Origin: an uncultured Blautia sp.
GTDB taxonomy: Bacteria > Bacillota > Clostridia > Lachnospirales > Lachnospiraceae
Length of the DNA stretch: 59,222 bases
Assembly (NCBI GenBank): GCA_944380235.1
Contig: CALWHD010000002.1
Span: 1-59,222 of the forward strand
Reading direction: 5' to 3'
Of the stretch, positions 28,928 through 36,582 are shown piece after piece. The first letter of the stretch is position 1. Each line of letters begins with the position of its first letter. Under the pieces are notes generated by a model. It was given only the letters and a program-made list of their open reading frames with translations. It did not search any database and was not told where the DNA came from. A program made the position numbers and the translations under genes.

Positions 28928-30175
28928 GTGGATGAAATCAGGATTACAGGCGGGATTCCTTTGGATGGAGAAATAGCAGTACAGGGTTCTAAAAACGCGG
29001 CGTTGCCTTTGATGGCGGCCGCTGTTTTAAATAAAGGGGTGACTGTGCTTTTGGGATGTCCCAGGATTTCCGATGTATTTGCCATGGAAGAAGTGCTGAA
29101 AAGTCTGGGAGCCAGGACCAGGTGGGAGCAGGATACACTGATTTTAGATACAGGACAGATCCACCGTGTGGATGTAAAAAGGGAACTGGGAGAAAAGATG
29201 CGTTCTTCCATCGTACTTTTGGGAAGCCTGCTGGGGCGGTTCGGCGAAGCAGTGCTGCCTTATCCCGGAGGATGCGTGATCGGGGAGAGACCGGTGGATC
29301 TTCATCTTATGGCACTTAAGCAGCTGGGAGTGCGGTTTTATGAGGAAGACGGCATGCTTTGTGCAAAAGCAGAGAAATTTGCGGGAGGAGCGATCTGTTT
29401 TCCAAAACCCAGCGTAGGGGCCACTCAGAATGCAGTCCTTGGTGCAGTCTGTGCGCCGGGAAAGACTGTTATCCGCGGCTGTTCCAGGGAGCCGGAGGTG
29501 CTGTGGCTCTGCAGATTTTTAAATATGGCAGGGGGAAGAATACAGGGGATCGGCACAGACTGTCTGGAAATAGAGGGGGCGGCAGAACTTCATGATATAG
29601 TGATGGAGATTCCTCCGGACCGGATCGCAGCAGGGACTTATGTGTGCGCCAGCGCTGTTACAAGAGGCAGAGGTGTCCTGAGAAAAGCCCCGGTCAGTGA
29701 AATGGGAGCACTCCTTCATGTCTATAAGAAAATGGGTGGACAATATACCTTCAACAGTGGTAAACTGTCTTTATGCAGCTGTGGGGTAAAATACCCGGTA
29801 AGAGGGCTGCGCACGCAGGTATATCCCGGATTTCCAACGGACCTGCAGTCAGTACTTCTGGCAGTGCTGTCTACTGTTAAAGGGGAAAGCCGGATCGAGG
29901 AGACTATTTTTGAGGACCGGTTTAAGGTGGTTCCCGAGCTCAGAAAGATGGGAGCGGATATTTCCGTATGCCGCAGTACGGCATGGATCCGGGGCGGAAT
30001 GCTTGAGGGGGCCAAGGTCTGTGCCAGGGAGCTTCGGGGAGGCGCTGCGCTAGTGGTGGCAGGGCTTGCCGCAAAAGGAGAAACCTGTGTGGAGAACAGA
30101 CATTTTATAGAGCGGGGATATGAAGATATATGCAGGGATCTGTCCCTGCTGGGAGCGTGCATCAGAAAAGATTAA
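28928..30175 (+). CDS. murA: UDP-GlcNAc 1-carboxyvinyltransferase
   Basis: First committed step of peptidoglycan synthesis: adds enolpyruvate from PEP to UDP-GlcNAc. The 415-residue protein begins at GTG 28928 behind AGAGGAG. It shows GSKNAALPLMAAAVL, the catalytic loop PGGCVIGERPVDLH with Cys116 (equivalent to Cys115, the fosfomycin target), and FPTDLQS. It occupies the place where murG, and in bacilli murB, usually stand. Many Firmicutes carry two MurA paralogues, so this may be one of two. Confidence 0.94.
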   Translation: MDEIRITGGIPLDGEIAVQGSKNAALPLMAAAVLNKGVTVLLGCPRISDVFAMEEVLKSLGARTRWEQDTLILDTGQIHRVDVKRELGEKMRSSIVLLGSLLGRFGEAVLPYPGGCVIGERPVDLHLMALKQLGVRFYEEDGMLCAKAEKFAGGAICFPKPSVGATQNAVLGAVCAPGKTVIRGCSREPEVLWLCRFLNMAGGRIQGIGTDCLEIEGAAELHDIVMEIPPDRIAAGTYVCASAVTRGRGVLRKAPVSEMGALLHVYKKMGGQYTFNSGKLSLCSCGVKYPVRGLRTQVYPGFPTDLQSVLLAVLSTVKGESRIEETIFEDRFKVVPELRKMGADISVCRSTAWIRGGMLEGAKVCARELRGGAALVVAGLAAKGETCVENRHFIERGYEDICRDLSLLGACIRKD

Positions 30176-30186
30176 AGGGGAATCAG

Positions 30187-31191
30187 ATGAGCAGAAAGAA
30201 AAAGCGGGCAATCCTGGTGTTATCCGTTATCGGCATCCTGGCAGCAGCAGTGCTGTTTTTTGTGCTGGGATTCAGAGTCACTGCCGTGAAAGTCCAAGGA
30301 AATAAATTTTACACAGATGACGAGATCAGGAGCATGATCCTGGAGGACAGTACTGTTTTATCAGGAAATTCTATTCTGGCAGGTTATATCAGAACAGAAG
30401 AAAAAACAAAAGAAGCCAACATGATCGATCAGGTGAAGGTCAGCCGTCAGGGCAGAAATACCCTTGTGCTGAAAGTGAAGGAGAAACAGCTGATCGGATA
30501 TGTGGAATATCAGGGACAGTATGTGAACTTTGACCGCCAGGGGATTGTACAGATCATTACAGATACTCCTGTAGAAGATGTTCCGAGAGTAGACGGGCTG
30601 GAAATCCAGGATGTTCAGGAGCAGGAAAAATTAAACGGGGTCAATACAAGGAAATTAAATACCATTTTAAGTGTGGGAAAGATGCTGGAGAAGACCAGTC
30701 AGAAACCGGACAGGCTGGAGTTCGGAAACCTGAACCAGCTGGTGCTCTACTATGGAGATATCGAGGTGCGCATGGGCGATGATGAGAATATGGAGGAGAA
30801 GATGAACCGCCTGGAAGGGATCCTGCCTCAGCTTTCCGGAATGAAGGGGATTCTTCACATGGAAAATGTCAGTGAGGACAGCACAAATGTTGTATTTGAT
30901 CAGGATACGGGAGAATCAGGAGATGCTTCAGAGAACAGTCAAGAGACACAGCAGGGATCTGACAGCGTAGATACCGGAGAGGATACTGCCCAGGATGAGA
31001 CTGGAGATCAAACAGGAAATGCAGACGGAATGGATATCAATGACTATTATCAGGAAGATTCCGGAAGTTATGAGGAAAGCGGAAGCAGCGATGAAAGTTA
31101 TGATAATGGCAGTACAGAGTCTCAGGACAGCGGGTATGAAGAGACATCAGGACTGGAATATACCGATGGTTCTGATGCATCGGAAAGGTGA
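30187..31191 (+). CDS. divIB: Cell-division protein DivIB/FtsQ with acidic tail
   Basis: Bitopic divisome protein binding FtsL and DivIC. The 334-residue protein from ATG 30187 (after AAAGGGG) has a short basic cytoplasmic end, a TM helix at about 8-27 and a POTRA domain (FRVTAVKVQGNKFYTDDEI, about 28-98). A beta domain runs to about residue 236. Residues about 238-334 form a disordered tail rich in Asp, Glu, Ser, Gly and Tyr, much like that on the septal PBP. A frame extension to 30130 overlaps murA and has no RBS. Confidence 0.88.
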   Translation: MSRKKKRAILVLSVIGILAAAVLFFVLGFRVTAVKVQGNKFYTDDEIRSMILEDSTVLSGNSILAGYIRTEEKTKEANMIDQVKVSRQGRNTLVLKVKEKQLIGYVEYQGQYVNFDRQGIVQIITDTPVEDVPRVDGLEIQDVQEQEKLNGVNTRKLNTILSVGKMLEKTSQKPDRLEFGNLNQLVLYYGDIEVRMGDDENMEEKMNRLEGILPQLSGMKGILHMENVSEDSTNVVFDQDTGESGDASENSQETQQGSDSVDTGEDTAQDETGDQTGNADGMDINDYYQEDSGSYEESGSSDESYDNGSTESQDSGYEETSGLEYTDGSDASER

Positions 31192-31250
31192 GCAGACGCA
31201 GATACAGAGCGAAGTTTAAGAAAAATTTATGAAAAAAATCGATTTACCGG

Positions 31251-31279
31251 TTGATTAATTTAAAAAAAGAATATATTAT
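31251..31279 (+). promoter_or_regulatory. Promoter of ftsZ
   Basis: TTGATT at 31251-31256, 17-nt spacer, TATTAT at 31274-31279, in an AT-rich stretch. It leaves a leader of about 150 nt before the GTG start, with a second RBS-like AAGGAG at 31413. Separate transcription of ftsZ from divIB is implied. Confidence 0.65.
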
Positions 31280-31435
31280 ATATCTATATGTACATGCATA
31301 CAGATACTAGAATAAATATACATAGGAACAGAAAATCCGCAGGAATTAAAAGCTTGTGTGCTGTACTTTCAGCCTAAAAAAACGGAAAGCAGAAGTGCAT
31401 TTGAAACGATACAAGGAGCTAAAGGAGGAAATACC

Positions 31436-32593
31436 GTGTTAGAGATTATGTCAAACGAAGCTGAATCATCTGCAAAGATTATTGTTGTGGGAGTCGGCGG
31501 AGCTGGAAATAATGCAGTAAACAGAATGGTGGATGAAGCAATTGCAGGAGTGGAATTCATCGGAGTAAATACAGATAAACAGGCACTTACTTTATGTAAG
31601 GCGCCCACCATTATTCAGATTGGTGAGAAACTGACCAAAGGACTGGGTGCAGGAGCAAAGCCGGAGGTTGGTGAGAAAGCCGCTGAAGAGAGTATTGAGG
31701 AAATCAAACAGGCGATCCAGGGTGCGGATATGGTGTTTGTAACCTGTGGTATGGGCGGAGGAACCGGTACAGGAGCGGCTCCCATTGTGGCAGGTGTTGC
31801 CAAGGAAATGGGAATCCTGACTGTCGGTGTAGTAACAAAACCTTTCCGCTTTGAGGCAAAGACACGTATGAGCAATGCTCTTACCGGAATTGAGAAGCTG
31901 AAAGAAAATGTAGATACCCTGATCATTATTCCAAACGACCGTCTTCTGGAGATTGTAGACCGCCGTACAACTATGCCGGATGCGTTAAAGAAAGCGGATG
32001 AGGTTCTGCAGCAGGCTGTACAGGGCATCACTGACCTGATCAATCTGCCTGCACTGATCAACCTTGACTTTGCAGATGTACAGACCGTTATGACAGACAA
32101 AGGCGTTGCACACATCGGTATCGGTGAAGGAAAAGGCGACGACAAGGCAATGGAAGCTGTACAGCAGGCAGTTTCAAGCCCGCTGCTTGAAACTACCATT
32201 GAAGGCGCATCTCATGTTATTGTTAATATTTCCGGTGATATTTCTCTTATGGATGCAAATGATGCGGCAAGTTATGTACAGAACCTGACAGGCGAAGACA
32301 CCAATATTATCTTCGGTGCCCTTTATGATGACAAAGAAGCTGATTATGTAAGAATCACAGTCATCGCTACAGGTCTTGACGACGAGACTACAAGAAAGCC
32401 CAGTGTTGCAAGAGATAAAAAGACTGGCAAGCCGGTAAAAGAAGAGAAGGCTCAGAAGACAGCAGCCAGACCTTCCGGATATACAATGCCTAAGTTTACT
32501 CAGCCTACACTGACACAGCCGCAGCAGAGCTTTACAAGTAATGTACCGAAAGCAGATATCCAGATTCCGGATTTCCTGAAAAACAGAAGATAA
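31436..32593 (+). CDS. ftsZ: Cell-division GTPase FtsZ
   Basis: Tubulin homologue that forms the division ring. The 385-residue protein starts at GTG 31436, seven bases after a perfect AAAGGAGG; a frame extension to 31358 adds 26 unrelated residues. It has [13 protein letters not shown] (19-31), the tubulin signature [10 protein letters not shown] at 107-116, and the C-terminal conserved peptide [12 protein letters not shown], which binds FtsA, SepF or EzrA. ftsA is not upstream, unlike B. subtilis, so membrane attachment probably relies on SepF encoded elsewhere. Confidence 0.97.
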   Translation: MLEIMSNEAESSAKIIVVGVGGAGNNAVNRMVDEAIAGVEFIGVNTDKQALTLCKAPTIIQIGEKLTKGLGAGAKPEVGEKAAEESIEEIKQAIQGADMVFVTCGMGGGTGTGAAPIVAGVAKEMGILTVGVVTKPFRFEAKTRMSNALTGIEKLKENVDTLIIIPNDRLLEIVDRRTTMPDALKKADEVLQQAVQGITDLINLPALINLDFADVQTVMTDKGVAHIGIGEGKGDDKAMEAVQQAVSSPLLETTIEGASHVIVNISGDISLMDANDAASYVQNLTGEDTNIIFGALYDDKEADYVRITVIATGLDDETTRKPSVARDKKTGKPVKEEKAQKTAARPSGYTMPKFTQPTLTQPQQSFTSNVPKADIQIPDFLKNRR

Positions 32594-32614
32594 GAAACAG
32601 AAAAATAAAATGAG

Positions 32615-32682
32615 AGGCTGCCGCAGGGGACAGACGGCTGGGAAAATCTACCAGGGTCTGTGCTTATGCGGCAGCCTTTTTG
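32615..32682 (+). terminator. Terminator after ftsZ
   Basis: AGGCTGCCGCA (32615-32625) pairs perfectly with TGCGGCAGCCT (32667-32677). An inner stem GACAGAC/GTCTGTG lies inside, and TTTTT follows. Strong intrinsic terminator. Confidence 0.88.
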
Positions 32683-32707
32683 GCATATGAATGAAACCGT
32701 GTATGCT
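32680..32707 (+). promoter_or_regulatory. Possible promoter for moaC-mogA
   Basis: TTGGCA at 32680-32685, 16-nt spacer, TATGCT at 32702-32707. It starts in the T-tract of the ftsZ terminator. The -10 is weak. Confidence 0.4.
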
Positions 32708-32731
32708 GAAAATGGAAGGGAGAGGTTGTCC

Positions 32732-33220
32732 ATGGAAGAAAGAAAGATGACACATTTTGATGAGAAAGGGAATGCCGTAATGGTGGATGTATCCCAAAAA
32801 GCGATAACCGTCAGGACTGCCCTGGCAAAGGGAAGTATCTATGTGAACCAGGCAGTGATGGATGCTGTGCGGAGCCATACAGTGAAAAAGGGAGATGTGC
32901 TGGCGGTGGCACAGATTGCAGGGATCATGGGGGCAAAGCAGACCTCTTCCCTGATTCCCATGTGCCACAATCTGCTGATACAAAAGTGCTCCGTAGAATT
33001 TGAGATCAGTGAGCAGGAGAAAAAAATTACAGCTTTTTGCCGTGTAAAGACAGAAGGGAAGACAGGAGCGGAAATGGAGGCGCTCACGGGAGTACAGACG
33101 GCTCTTCTGACTATATACGATATGTGTAAGGCGATTGATAAAAGAATGCGGATTTCAGATGTCCACTTGGTGGAAAAAACAGGAGGAAAAAGCGGAATCT
33201 TTCGCTGGGAAGAAAACTGA
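32732..33220 (+). CDS. moaC: Cyclic pyranopterin monophosphate synthase MoaC
   Basis: With MoaA it turns GTP into cyclic pyranopterin monophosphate, the first step of molybdenum cofactor synthesis. The 162-residue protein starts at ATG 32732 behind GGGAGAGG. It shows MVDVSQKAITVRTALA, PMCHNLL, the YDMCKAIDK active-site segment and the closing KTGGKSG. The longer frame to 32660 runs through the ftsZ terminator and is rejected. It is paired with mogA 13 nt downstream. moaA and moeA are not in the window. Confidence 0.94.
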   Translation: MEERKMTHFDEKGNAVMVDVSQKAITVRTALAKGSIYVNQAVMDAVRSHTVKKGDVLAVAQIAGIMGAKQTSSLIPMCHNLLIQKCSVEFEISEQEKKITAFCRVKTEGKTGAEMEALTGVQTALLTIYDMCKAIDKRMRISDVHLVEKTGGKSGIFRWEEN

Positions 33221-33233
33221 GAGGAGGAAAACT

Positions 33234-33725
33234 ATGAGAAGAGCAGCAATCATAACCGCAAGTGACAGCGGATACAGAGGAGAAAGAGAGGATCTGAGCG
33301 GACCTGCCGCAAAAGAGCTACTCCAGAAGGCAGGATATGAGGTGACAGAGGAGATCCTTCTGCCGGATGACAGAGAGCAGCTTGGACATTCTATGGCACA
33401 GATTGCCGATGAAGACAGGGCAGAACTGATCGTGACAACCGGAGGGACAGGATTTTCACCGCGAGACTGCACGCCGGAAGCAACAGAGGATATCTGTGAG
33501 CGGCGTGTGCCGGGAATCCCAGAAGCAATGCGGGCATACAGCATGCAGTTTACCGGGCGCGCCATGTTAAGCCGCCAGGCGGCGGGAATCCGGAAAAAGA
33601 CATTAATCGTAAACCTGCCGGGAAGCCCCAAGGCTGTGAGAGAATGTCTGGAGTACATCCTCCCTCAGCTGGAGCACGGCATTGATATTTTAAGAGGCGA
33701 TGCTTCCAACTGTGCCAGGAAATAG
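33234..33725 (+). CDS. mogA: Molybdopterin adenylyltransferase (MogA/MoaB family)
   Basis: Activates molybdopterin by adenylation before metal insertion. The 163-residue protein starts at ATG 33234, seven bases after GAGGAGG. It has the family signature VTTGGTGFSPRDCTPEA and the closing LPGSPKAVRECLEYILPQL. It follows moaC at 13 nt, so the two share an mRNA. Whether it is MogA or the closely related MoaB cannot be decided by eye. Confidence 0.9.
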   Translation: MRRAAIITASDSGYRGEREDLSGPAAKELLQKAGYEVTEEILLPDDREQLGHSMAQIADEDRAELIVTTGGTGFSPRDCTPEATEDICERRVPGIPEAMRAYSMQFTGRAMLSRQAAGIRKKTLIVNLPGSPKAVRECLEYILPQLEHGIDILRGDASNCARK

Positions 33726-33750
33726 GGAAAATGGAGGGATGTACTGGAAA

Positions 33751-34620
33751 TCACTGCTCCTGCAGATATTTCCGCACCTCCTCCACCGGCATTTCCTGTC
33801 CGGTCCAGATGCGGAAAGCCTCCGCGCCCTGATAAAGCAGCATGGAGTAACCATTGAAAGCTTTCAGACCGGCTGCACGTGCTTTTTGCAGAAGCCGGGT
33901 CTCCCAGGGATTATAGATGATATCAGCCACAGCTGTGCCTGAAGGCAGCCAGGAAATATCCGGCAGGATACAGGCTTCTGTGTCGGGCGCCATTCCCACG
34001 GAAGTGGCGTTGACAAAGAGTACACTTTCAGAGAGACACTGTTTCAGATCCGTCCGATTTTCGTTATCATGCAGGGATACATGACAGGATGTGGATGCTT
34101 CAAGGACAGCGGCAAGGTTTTGAATTCTGGCAAGATGTCTGCTGGAAGCGCGGGCAAAGACATGGATATTTTTTACACCGTCCAGGGCTGCCTGGGCGCA
34201 GATGGCGGTGGCGGCGCCGCCAATGCCCATGAGGGTTATGGTCTTTCCTGCTGCAGAAATGCCTTCCTCCCTTACAGAGCGCATGAATCCGACACCATCG
34301 GTGTTATGACCGATCAGCCTGCCGTTTCGGTTCTCCACGGTATTTACCGCGCCGATGAATTTGGCGGCAGGAGACAGGTCATCCAGATATTCCAGGATTT
34401 TATTTTTGTTGGGCATGGTCAGATTAAAGCCCAGTACATTCAGGGCGAGAAGACCCTGGACAGCCTCTTTTAAATTCTCTTCTTTTACATCAAAGCAGAG
34501 ATAGGCACAGTCAATCCCGAGAGACTGGAAACTGTAATTATGCATAAGAGGTGAAATACTGTGGGATACCGGACTGCCTAAAAGTCCGGCGATCCTTGTT
34601 TTTCCTGTGATTGGTATCAT
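33751..34620 (-). CDS. aroE: Shikimate/quinate dehydrogenase (YdiB-like AroE)
   Basis: Reduces 3-dehydroshikimate, or oxidises shikimate/quinate, with NAD(P). The 289-residue protein carries catalytic Lys72 (NLTMPNKNK) and Asp108 (HNTDG), the dinucleotide loop MGIGGAATA and the C-terminal GYSMLLYQGAEAFRIWTG. The TMPNK motif, the length and the C-terminal wording resemble E. coli YdiB more than biosynthetic AroE. It is divergent from a type I aroD, and in E. coli ydiB and aroD are also neighbours. A catabolic role is therefore possible. AGGAGG precedes the ATG. It converges on mogA with a 25-bp gap. Confidence 0.9.
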   Translation of the reverse strand: MIPITGKTRIAGLLGSPVSHSISPLMHNYSFQSLGIDCAYLCFDVKEENLKEAVQGLLALNVLGFNLTMPNKNKILEYLDDLSPAAKFIGAVNTVENRNGRLIGHNTDGVGFMRSVREEGISAAGKTITLMGIGGAATAICAQAALDGVKNIHVFARASSRHLARIQNLAAVLEASTSCHVSLHDNENRTDLKQCLSESVLFVNATSVGMAPDTEACILPDISWLPSGTAVADIIYNPWETRLLQKARAAGLKAFNGYSMLLYQGAEAFRIWTGQEMPVEEVRKYLQEQ

Positions 34621-34656
34621 GGCGGAACCTCCTGAAGTAAAGTATTTATTGATAAA

Positions 34657-34685
34657 AGTTTAAAATGAAACTTTCATAGTGTCAA
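34657..34685 (-). promoter_or_regulatory. Sigma-A promoter of aroE (minus strand)
   Basis: On the minus strand TTGACA occupies 34685-34680, then a 17-nt spacer and TAAACT at 34662-34657. Transcription would start near 34650, about 30 nt before the ATG. The spacer contains the palindrome described separately. Confidence 0.65.
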
Positions 34686-34695
34686 GTATGAAAGT
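34665..34695. promoter_or_regulatory. Palindromic operator candidate between aroE and aroD
   Basis: ATGAAACTTTCAT at 34665-34677 is a perfect 13-mer palindrome around one base. The second half, ACTTTCATA (34670-34678), is also inverted at 34687-34695 (TATGAAAGT) across an 8-nt gap. The sites lie in the spacer and over the -35 of the aroE promoter, where a repressor would block it. The regulator is unknown. Confidence 0.55.
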
Positions 34696-34752
34696 GTCCC
34701 GGACAGGGGAAAAGAAGAAAACAGAAATCATTTAAGATAAAGAGGAATCATA

Positions 34753-35535
34753 ATGCAGACAGTAAAAATAAAAAATATAGTCATCGGAGAGGGAATGCCC
34801 AAAATCTGTATTCCCGTCACCGGAAAAACTGGAGAAGAAATTAAAAAAGAGACAGATGAGATTATAAAATTAAACCCCGATCTTGTGGAATGGAGAATCG
34901 ACTGCTGGGAGGAAAAGACGGGGGAAGAGAAAAAATGGGAGATGTTGAAAACAATAAGCGACATTTTAGGGGAAATTCCCCTTCTCTTCACCTTCCGTAC
35001 AGCAGCAGAAGGAGGCAGCCGGGAAATAGGGACCGGGGATTATGTAAAGCTTTTAAAAGCTGCCGCAAAAACAGGATATGCCGATCTGATCGACGTGGAA
35101 GTTTTTTCCTGCGGGGAGCTTGCAAAAAGCCTGATAGAAGAGCTGCATCAGGCAGGAACAAAGGTAGTGGCATCCAACCATCATTTTGACAGAACACCTT
35201 CAAGGGAAGAAATTTTCAGCAGAATGAAAAATATGGAGGAGTCAGGTGCAGATATTCTGAAGATGGCCGTGATGCCGGAAAATCTCTCAGATATGTGCCG
35301 CCTGCTTGAGGCTACAGCTGCTTTTTCCCGGGAAAGCAGGCACCCTTTGATTACCATGTCCATGGGAAAGACCGGAGTTTTAAGCCGCCTGTGCGGTGAA
35401 ATCACGGGTTCCTGCGTCACCTTCGGTGCAGGAGTGAATGCGTCTGCGCCCGGCCAGGTGGAAGCAGGCCGATTAAGGAAGATCCTGGAGGAAATCCATC
35501 AGATCCAGGCAGGAGAAGAGGAAGGAAAAAATTGA
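34753..35535 (+). CDS. aroD: 3-Dehydroquinate dehydratase, type I
   Basis: Dehydrates 3-dehydroquinate to 3-dehydroshikimate through a Schiff base. The 260-residue protein has the type I motifs: EWRID (46-50), FRTAAEGG, the catalytic His143/144 region SNHHFDRTP and the Schiff-base Lys170 in ILKMAVMP. The C-terminal FGAGVNASAPGQ closes the active site. AAAGAGG precedes the ATG. It is transcribed away from aroE. I find no clear sigma-A promoter for it in the 130-bp gap. Confidence 0.95.
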   Translation: MQTVKIKNIVIGEGMPKICIPVTGKTGEEIKKETDEIIKLNPDLVEWRIDCWEEKTGEEKKWEMLKTISDILGEIPLLFTFRTAAEGGSREIGTGDYVKLLKAAAKTGYADLIDVEVFSCGELAKSLIEELHQAGTKVVASNHHFDRTPSREEIFSRMKNMEESGADILKMAVMPENLSDMCRLLEATAAFSRESRHPLITMSMGKTGVLSRLCGEITGSCVTFGAGVNASAPGQVEAGRLRKILEEIHQIQAGEEEGKN

Positions 35536-35576
35536 CATAAAAAAGGTAACATAACCGGGAAAAAAGCGAATCACAC

Positions 35577-35583
35577 TGTCGAA
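35577..35583 (+). promoter_or_regulatory. Spo0A box upstream of spoIIGA
   Basis: Exact consensus TGTCGAA. It lies about 30 bp upstream of a second, inverted box TTTGACA (35609-35615, one mismatch) that overlaps the -35 element. Paired 0A boxes upstream of and across the -35 are the known arrangement at B. subtilis spoIIG. Confidence 0.65.
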
Positions 35584-35609
35584 AAGATTTTGGGTTTCTC
35601 CAAGCTGTT

Positions 35610-35642
35610 TTGACAAAATCAGCACCCCCTAACACCTATAAT
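35610..35642 (+). promoter_or_regulatory. Spo0A-activated type promoter for spoIIGA-sigE
   Basis: TTGACA at 35610-35615 and TATAAT at 35637-35642, both perfect, separated by 21 nt. That spacing is too long for unaided sigma-A recognition. B. subtilis spoIIG has the same oddity (22 bp) and needs Spo0A~P. The predicted start is near 35649. Confidence 0.75.
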
Positions 35643-35695
35643 GAACATTGCTTATTCCAGATAAGTAAGAGAGTCATTGACAGGTATTAGGGGGT
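35623..35695 (+). promoter_or_regulatory. Long imperfect hairpin that would cover the spoIIGA RBS
   Basis: CACCCCCTAACACCT (35623-35637) pairs with AGGTATTAGGGGGTG (35681-35695), extended by ATAATGA/TCATTGA-type pairs. The 3' arm contains the RBS AGGGGG (35689-35694), followed by TTTT. The 5' arm lies upstream of the predicted start site. Only RNA reading through from aroD would therefore form it. Confidence 0.6.
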
Positions 35696-35700
35696 GTTTT

Positions 35701-36582
35701 GTGTACTACGAATTCTACATAGATGTGTTTTTCGTAGTAAACCTGCTGGTGGATTTTCTGCTGCTTACCCTGACCAATCAGGCACTTGGGGGATCTGCCA
35801 GCCCCTTAAGGAACCTTTTGGCTGCAGCGGCGGGGGCTCTGGGCGCATGTGTCCTTACAGTGTTTCACCCAGGAAATTTCACAGCAGGGAAAAAGATTCT
35901 TCATCTGGCGCTTGCGGTTTTTATGGTAAAAGCTGCATGCAGGATAAAATCTCCGGGGAAGATGGTGCGGGGGATCTGTGTTTTTTATGGAGCTTCCTTC
36001 CTGCTGGGAGGGATCTTGAGCGCCGTCCCCATGGGAAAGAGAAAGGGAATTCTTCAGTTTTTTACAATCACATTTACCGCTTATTGGGCAATTCACATAG
36101 GCATAAGACTCTGTAAATACTTAAAAGGAAAAGATGAGACATTCTGTGAAGCTGTTATTTGGCTGAACGGGAAAAGCATGAAAGTAAAGGGACTGTATGA
36201 TACGGGAAACCGTCTGAGAGACCCGCTTACAGGAAAGCCGGTCTGTGTCATGGAGATGCAGACGTTTTTCAGGCTTCTGAAAAAGGAAGAGCAGGAAGTC
36301 CTGAAAGGATTTTTCGGTCGGGCAGAAGAACGGAAGTGGGAAGTATGGCAGCGGCTGGCTGTTTCTCTAAAACCCAGACTGGTGCCATACAGCAGTGTGG
36401 GCTGTGAAAACGGGCTTCTGCTGGTAGTGACTGCAGACGGTATGACCATATCATCGGGAGAAAAAAAGGGGCAGGTGAAACATCCGGTCATCGGACTTTC
36501 GCAGACTCCCCTGTCTCCTTGCGGAAACTTTCAGATAATAATCAGTCCGGAGATAGCGGACAGTAGGAGAGGAGCTTTATGA
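35701..36582 (+). CDS. spoIIGA: Sigma-E processing peptidase SpoIIGA
   Basis: Membrane aspartic protease that removes the pro-peptide of sigma-E after SpoIIR signalling from the forespore. I start at GTG 35701, six bases after AGGGGG, giving 293 residues. A TTG 24 bases upstream lies inside the hairpin. The N-terminal half has about five TM helices ([19 protein letters not shown] first). The C-terminal half carries the protease motif [11 protein letters not shown] with catalytic Asp167. Its stop overlaps the sigE ATG (ATGA), as expected for this pair. Confidence 0.93.
   Translation: MYYEFYIDVFFVVNLLVDFLLLTLTNQALGGSASPLRNLLAAAAGALGACVLTVFHPGNFTAGKKILHLALAVFMVKAACRIKSPGKMVRGICVFYGASFLLGGILSAVPMGKRKGILQFFTITFTAYWAIHIGIRLCKYLKGKDETFCEAVIWLNGKSMKVKGLYDTGNRLRDPLTGKPVCVMEMQTFFRLLKKEEQEVLKGFFGRAEERKWEVWQRLAVSLKPRLVPYSSVGCENGLLLVVTADGMTISSGEKKGQVKHPVIGLSQTPLSPCGNFQIIISPEIADSRRGAL

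Noticed and set aside
31358..31435. N-terminal extension of ftsZ to an upstream GTG
   Set aside because: AAAGGAGG at 31421-31428 lies inside it and serves GTG 31436; FtsZ proteins do not begin with [12 protein letters not shown] sequence.
32660..32731. Upstream extension of the moaC frame
   Set aside because: Begins inside the ftsZ terminator; the RBS and MoaC homology begin at 32732.
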